Position numbers and translations under genes: made by a program. 64,000 nt of DNA, taken from an uncultured Lachnospiraceae bacterium (GTDB lineage: Bacteria; Bacillota; Clostridia; Lachnospirales; Lachnospiraceae). How positions within the stretch are numbered: the first letter of the stretch is position 1; the number at the start of each line of letters is the position of its first letter. The notes beneath the pieces were generated by a model. It was not told the origin of the DNA. It saw nothing but the letters and a program-made list of their open reading frames with translations, and searched no databases. The stretch is from NCBI GenBank assembly GCA_947172645.1, contig CAMWBY010000005.1, positions 146,732 through 210,731 on the forward strand. Direction: 5' to 3'. Positions 60,994 to 64,000 of this stretch are shown piece by piece.

Positions 60994-62709
60994 ATGGAGC
61001 AGAAACCGGGAATACCCTGTAAGAAGGATGTCATGGGATATTTCTTCTTGGGAATCAGTGTGATGATGCTTGTAAAAAGCCTGATGTTGTGTTTTAGCAG
61101 CGACATTTGGTATGATGAGTTATTCACCGTGGGAATGATAGAACATTCCTACGGTGATTTAATTGCGTTTACGGCGCGGGATGTGCATCCGCCTTTGTAT
61201 TATTGCATTGTCAAATTTATTGTAGACTTATGTAAACTTATTTCGGCGCAGACAAATCCGGTGACGGTAGCGAAGATTGTCTCGGTATTACCTTTTTTTA
61301 TGATATTGTTGTATAGTGTCAGCCTGGTACGGAAGAGATTCGGCATGTTTACCGGAGGGGTGTTTCTATTCTGTACAATCGCCATGCCGCAGCTTAGCGC
61401 TTATACGGTAGAAGTGCGAATGTATGGCTGGGCGTTATTGTTTGTGACGGCGGCGTTTCTGCATGGATTTGAATTGACGGCAGCAGGGGACGGGAGGATG
61501 CCAGGCAGCAACGACTTGCGGCATGCGCGGCGCCTGCACGGGACGGCCCTGGTATTATATGGGCTTGCAGCTGCATATACGCAGTATTTTGCCTGTGTGG
61601 CGGTAGTTATGGTATACTTGTATGTGCTGTTCGCATTTTTAAGAAAAGACCGTGGAAGAATAAAGGAATGGCTGCTATACGCAGGGATTTCTGTCGCGGG
61701 GTATGTTCCCTGGCTTTTTGCGCTTTTTGCACAGATTGCGGCGGTCAGGGAAAATTACTGGATTCTTCCGCTGACCTGGCGTTCCCTGGGCGGCTGCGTG
61801 AAATTTCTGATGAAGCCGGCTTTTACGGAGGAGATTCTGAGCACAGTGTTGGCGGTCTTGTTGTTTTTTACCTACGTGTCAGTCGTGTTGTATGAAATTG
61901 CCAAACTCTGCTATAATGACAGAGAAAAGATAAAGATTCACGTAAAACGGCAAGAAAAATGCATGGATAATGCCGAGACAATGATAAGTGGCAATGCAGC
62001 GTCCATGGAAGAAAGTACAGAAAACGGATATGATAACGACAATGCAGCGTATACACAGACAGAGAGGGCATGTTTTATCCTGGCGGGCGTCGGTGTGCTT
62101 GCCGGGGTGGTTTTGTTCGGTTTTGCGGCGTCCCTGCTGATACGTCCGGTTTTCGTCTACCGTTATATGGTTCCTGCGATGGGATGTTTCTGGCTGAGTT
62201 TTGCCGTAGCGCTTGAAGGGATGGCGAGGGACGGCAAGAGGCTGATGCGCTATATTTGTGTCGTCATTATATTTTTTATATTTGTCGTCGGTATGCGGGA
62301 TTACCGTGCGTTCAGAGGAGAGGAAGAATATAAGATTCTGTTGATGGAAGAGACGCACAAGGCATTATCTTCCATTGCGCCGCAGGACATTGTCCTATAT
62401 AATTTTGACCAGGTCCAGGCGGTGACGAGTTACTATTTGGACAGGCAAACAGACAGTTATCTTTGGCGTGGAATGCCTGAAACATTGATTCAGGACATTG
62501 TCCGGCCTTATGGCACGGCGGAAGAGACAGAGCAGATTATGTCATGGTGCAGGGATGGCAGAAACGTATGGTTTATCGGCAGTTTTAACAGTCGTGAGGA
62601 TGTCCTGGCGGAATGGAAGGCGGATGGGCTGAAGGCCGATGAGACAGGAAGCTACCTGTTGGAAAGATATTGGTTTAACCTGTATAAGATTTCATTGGAA
62701 AGACCATAA
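60994..62709 (+). CDS. GT-C-type membrane glycosyltransferase (GT39-like)
   Basis: 571 residues, about ten membrane segments. The first external loop has the acidic signature SSDIWYDELFTVGM and the next DVHPPLYY, as in lipid-linked-sugar transferases of the PMT/ArnT type. A large acidic loop (about 305-350; many Asn and Glu) splits the membrane parts, and the last 120 residues are a soluble domain outside. It likely moves a sugar from a polyprenyl phosphate to a wall polymer or protein. It starts 16 nt after thrS, so T-box control may extend to it. Confidence 0.85.
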   Translation: MEQKPGIPCKKDVMGYFFLGISVMMLVKSLMLCFSSDIWYDELFTVGMIEHSYGDLIAFTARDVHPPLYYCIVKFIVDLCKLISAQTNPVTVAKIVSVLPFFMILLYSVSLVRKRFGMFTGGVFLFCTIAMPQLSAYTVEVRMYGWALLFVTAAFLHGFELTAAGDGRMPGSNDLRHARRLHGTALVLYGLAAAYTQYFACVAVVMVYLYVLFAFLRKDRGRIKEWLLYAGISVAGYVPWLFALFAQIAAVRENYWILPLTWRSLGGCVKFLMKPAFTEEILSTVLAVLLFFTYVSVVLYEIAKLCYNDREKIKIHVKRQEKCMDNAETMISGNAASMEESTENGYDNDNAAYTQTERACFILAGVGVLAGVVLFGFAASLLIRPVFVYRYMVPAMGCFWLSFAVALEGMARDGKRLMRYICVVIIFFIFVVGMRDYRAFRGEEEYKILLMEETHKALSSIAPQDIVLYNFDQVQAVTSYYLDRQTDSYLWRGMPETLIQDIVRPYGTAEETEQIMSWCRDGRNVWFIGSFNSREDVLAEWKADGLKADETGSYLLERYWFNLYKISLERP

Positions 62710-62762
62710 TAACCTTGTAAGAGAGTACAAATTTGCTGACATAGCAAGAATGGAGGGTTATT

Positions 62763-63077
62763 ATGGCAGAATTAAAATGTGGCGTCGAGAACTGTTCTTA
62801 CAACAAGGAGAAATGCTGCTGCAAAGGCGACATTATGGTAGGCGGTAAACATGCGGACTGTTGCAACGATACATGCTGCGAGAGTTTCGCACAGAAGAAG
62901 GAAGGTTCCTACACAAGCTCGCTAGAGCATCCTTGCAGGACAATCAGCATAGATTGCGAAGCGACCAAATGTGTGTATAATACAAATTACAAGTGCCATG
63001 CGGAGCACGTGGATATCAAAGGCGGCGGCGCGCTCAATGCTGCCGGGACGGAGTGCGCTACGTTCAAGGAAGCGTAA
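62763..63077 (+). CDS. Protein with two DUF1540 domains
   Basis: 104 residues, GGAGGG upstream. Two cysteine-rich units: LKCGVENCSYNKEKCCCKGD with later CCNDTCCESF, and IDCEATKCVYNTNYKCHAEH with ECATF. The C-x5-C-x5-C spacing is that of DUF1540, a short domain common in Clostridia and thought to bind metal. Sixteen or so cysteines in 104 residues suggest zinc or other thiophilic metal binding. Function unknown. Confidence 0.88.
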   Translation: MAELKCGVENCSYNKEKCCCKGDIMVGGKHADCCNDTCCESFAQKKEGSYTSSLEHPCRTISIDCEATKCVYNTNYKCHAEHVDIKGGGALNAAGTECATFKEA

Positions 63078-63121
63078 AAGGATTGCTGCCGGACAATGCA
63101 TGCATGACGGCGGACATATTT

Positions 63122-63167
63122 GCAGAAGTACAGCATGGTTTCCCGTAAGGAGACGCTGTACTTCTGC
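63122..63167 (+). other. Perfect 13-bp hairpin between DUF1540 and lipoprotein genes
   Basis: GCAGAAGTACAGC (63122-63134) pairs with GCTGTACTTCTGC (63155-63167) around a 20-nt loop. No T-run follows, so it is at best an atypical terminator. Confidence 0.5.
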
Positions 63168-63272
63168 GGATACATAGACTGAGGGAAATTGAGAAATAGG
63201 ACAAGATTGGCATACCGTTAGACAGTATTCCGGATTGGAAATAGAAGACTGGCTTAGGGTATAGGCGGAGGT

Positions 63273-64000
63273 ATGGGTTTGAAGAGCAAAGCGTATTTAG
63301 AAATAAGGAAACATTTCCTTGTATTTTTTGTTATATCCGGCATGGCTGTATTTCTGCCTGGGTGTGGCAAAGATGAGGCGGTGGAAACCGGGGCTGCGGT
63401 ACAGGAGAATGATGCGGCACAAGAAGATGGCGCAGCGGAGGGCAATATGGAGGAAGGAGCGGCGGCGCAGGATGATGGAAGCGAATCTAACATGCAGGAA
63501 GCGCAGGAACAGACCAACGCAGCCAGGGCACAGTTGGAGATAGACCAGGGATTGCGGGATGAACTGACGGCGGAACTTTTGGAAGAAAACAGCTTGGATA
63601 CTTCCGTGATGGAGTCCGGACATTCTACAAAAGGATGTACCTTCGACCTTCCGGAAGGGTTTGCAGAGTCGGAGGAGATGGCAGGGATGTATGTGACGGA
63701 CAGATATCCCATCGACGCCTCTTCCATCTATTATATGGAAGCGGAGCAGGATAAGACATTGCAGCTTTTGACGGAAGAGACATTTTGTGAGCAGGCCCAG
63801 GAAAGCCTTAGGGAAGCATATGGAGAAGAAATTACGGTGAACGTAGACAGCTTCGAAAGAATCAAGATTGACGGCTATCCGGCGTTCCGTATCCTGTGCC
63901 ATTACCAAATTGGCAGGATTCAGATTACACAGCTTGAATATGCTATCAATGCGGACAAGAGCTATATGATTACATATTCCCAGACGAGCGATTATGACTA
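63273..64000 (+). CDS. Lipoprotein of unknown function, 3' end outside the window
   Basis: Open to the right edge; 242 complete codons. ATG 63273 has GGCGGAGG upstream. The signal peptide ends in the lipobox FLPGCGKD. A long Ala/Glu/Gln/Asp-rich linker (about 33-90) would span the wall. The visible part of the folded domain has CTFDLPEGF, the strand DRYPIDASSIYYM and FERIKIDGYPAFRILCHYQ, which resembles the PsbP/DUF-type lipoprotein fold seen in Firmicute surface proteins, tentative. Confidence 0.8.
   Translation, partial: MGLKSKAYLEIRKHFLVFFVISGMAVFLPGCGKDEAVETGAAVQENDAAQEDGAAEGNMEEGAAAQDDGSESNMQEAQEQTNAARAQLEIDQGLRDELTAELLEENSLDTSVMESGHSTKGCTFDLPEGFAESEEMAGMYVTDRYPIDASSIYYMEAEQDKTLQLLTEETFCEQAQESLREAYGEEITVNVDSFERIKIDGYPAFRILCHYQIGRIQITQLEYAINADKSYMITYSQTSDYD

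Overview
The window reads as chromosome of a spore-forming-lineage, anaerobic, low-to-mid GC Firmicute, most likely a Lachnospiraceae (Clostridia). The signs are AGGAGG-type ribosome binding sites, sigma-A promoters, a T-box leader in front of thrS, a flavodiiron protein, LysM and SpoIID-like wall proteins, a DUF1540 protein, PdxST-type vitamin B6 synthesis and dense, mostly plus-strand gene packing. This placement is inference from gene content; no rRNA or tRNA gene was seen.

Layout. 1-10982: cell-envelope block: a sensor kinase (cut by the left edge), a secreted protein, an amidase-deacetylase fusion behind an 11-bp-phased repeat array, membrane and LysM proteins, a CDF metal exporter, a predicted secreted glycosidase-like protein and a SpoIID-like/PG-binding/LysM protein. 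11094-13555: Zn/Cd-type P-ATPase with its ArsR repressor and a 24-bp palindromic operator. 13755-22165: housekeeping (purA, SDR, LysR, HAD phosphatase, acetyltransferase, YghZ-type reductase, flavodiiron protein, tcdA). 22410-26129: AraC/GyrI-like small-gene region with a mobilisation relic and an Rpn-family nuclease. 26359-27884: pdxS-pdxT. 27951-33937: minus-strand-rich, partly decayed region with MarR and nitroreductase pseudogenes around a radical SAM/DUF1848 pair. 33973-45376: LysR/MATE divergon, beta-mannosidase, PflA-like radical SAM, second MATE, deoB, YgjV-GNAT fusion, GH4 alpha-galactosidase.

45405-52918 is the most unusual region: a tightly packed five-gene set encoding a dynamin-like GTPase, a small unknown protein, a very large HerA-like ATPase, an HEXXH metallopeptidase and another small unknown protein. 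I could not match this combination to a named system. A membrane-remodelling GTPase, a hexameric pump-type ATPase and a protease together suggest a conflict (defence) or transport machine; that role is inference. Immediately downstream a LytTR regulator with its own promoter leads two tiny genes, one a Nif11-leader-like peptide ending in a 9-G homopolymer that could switch its C-terminus by slippage.

54254-64000: D,D-carboxypeptidase, aldo-keto reductase plus ABM monooxygenase, a HigBA toxin-antitoxin cassette lying between two 68-bp copies of one terminator, a SEC-C protein, T-box-thrS, a GT-C glycosyltransferase, a double DUF1540 protein and a lipoprotein cut by the right edge. Several intergenic spaces hold strong, unrecognised hairpin elements, and a short motif recurs 20-26 nt upstream of at least four unrelated start codons.
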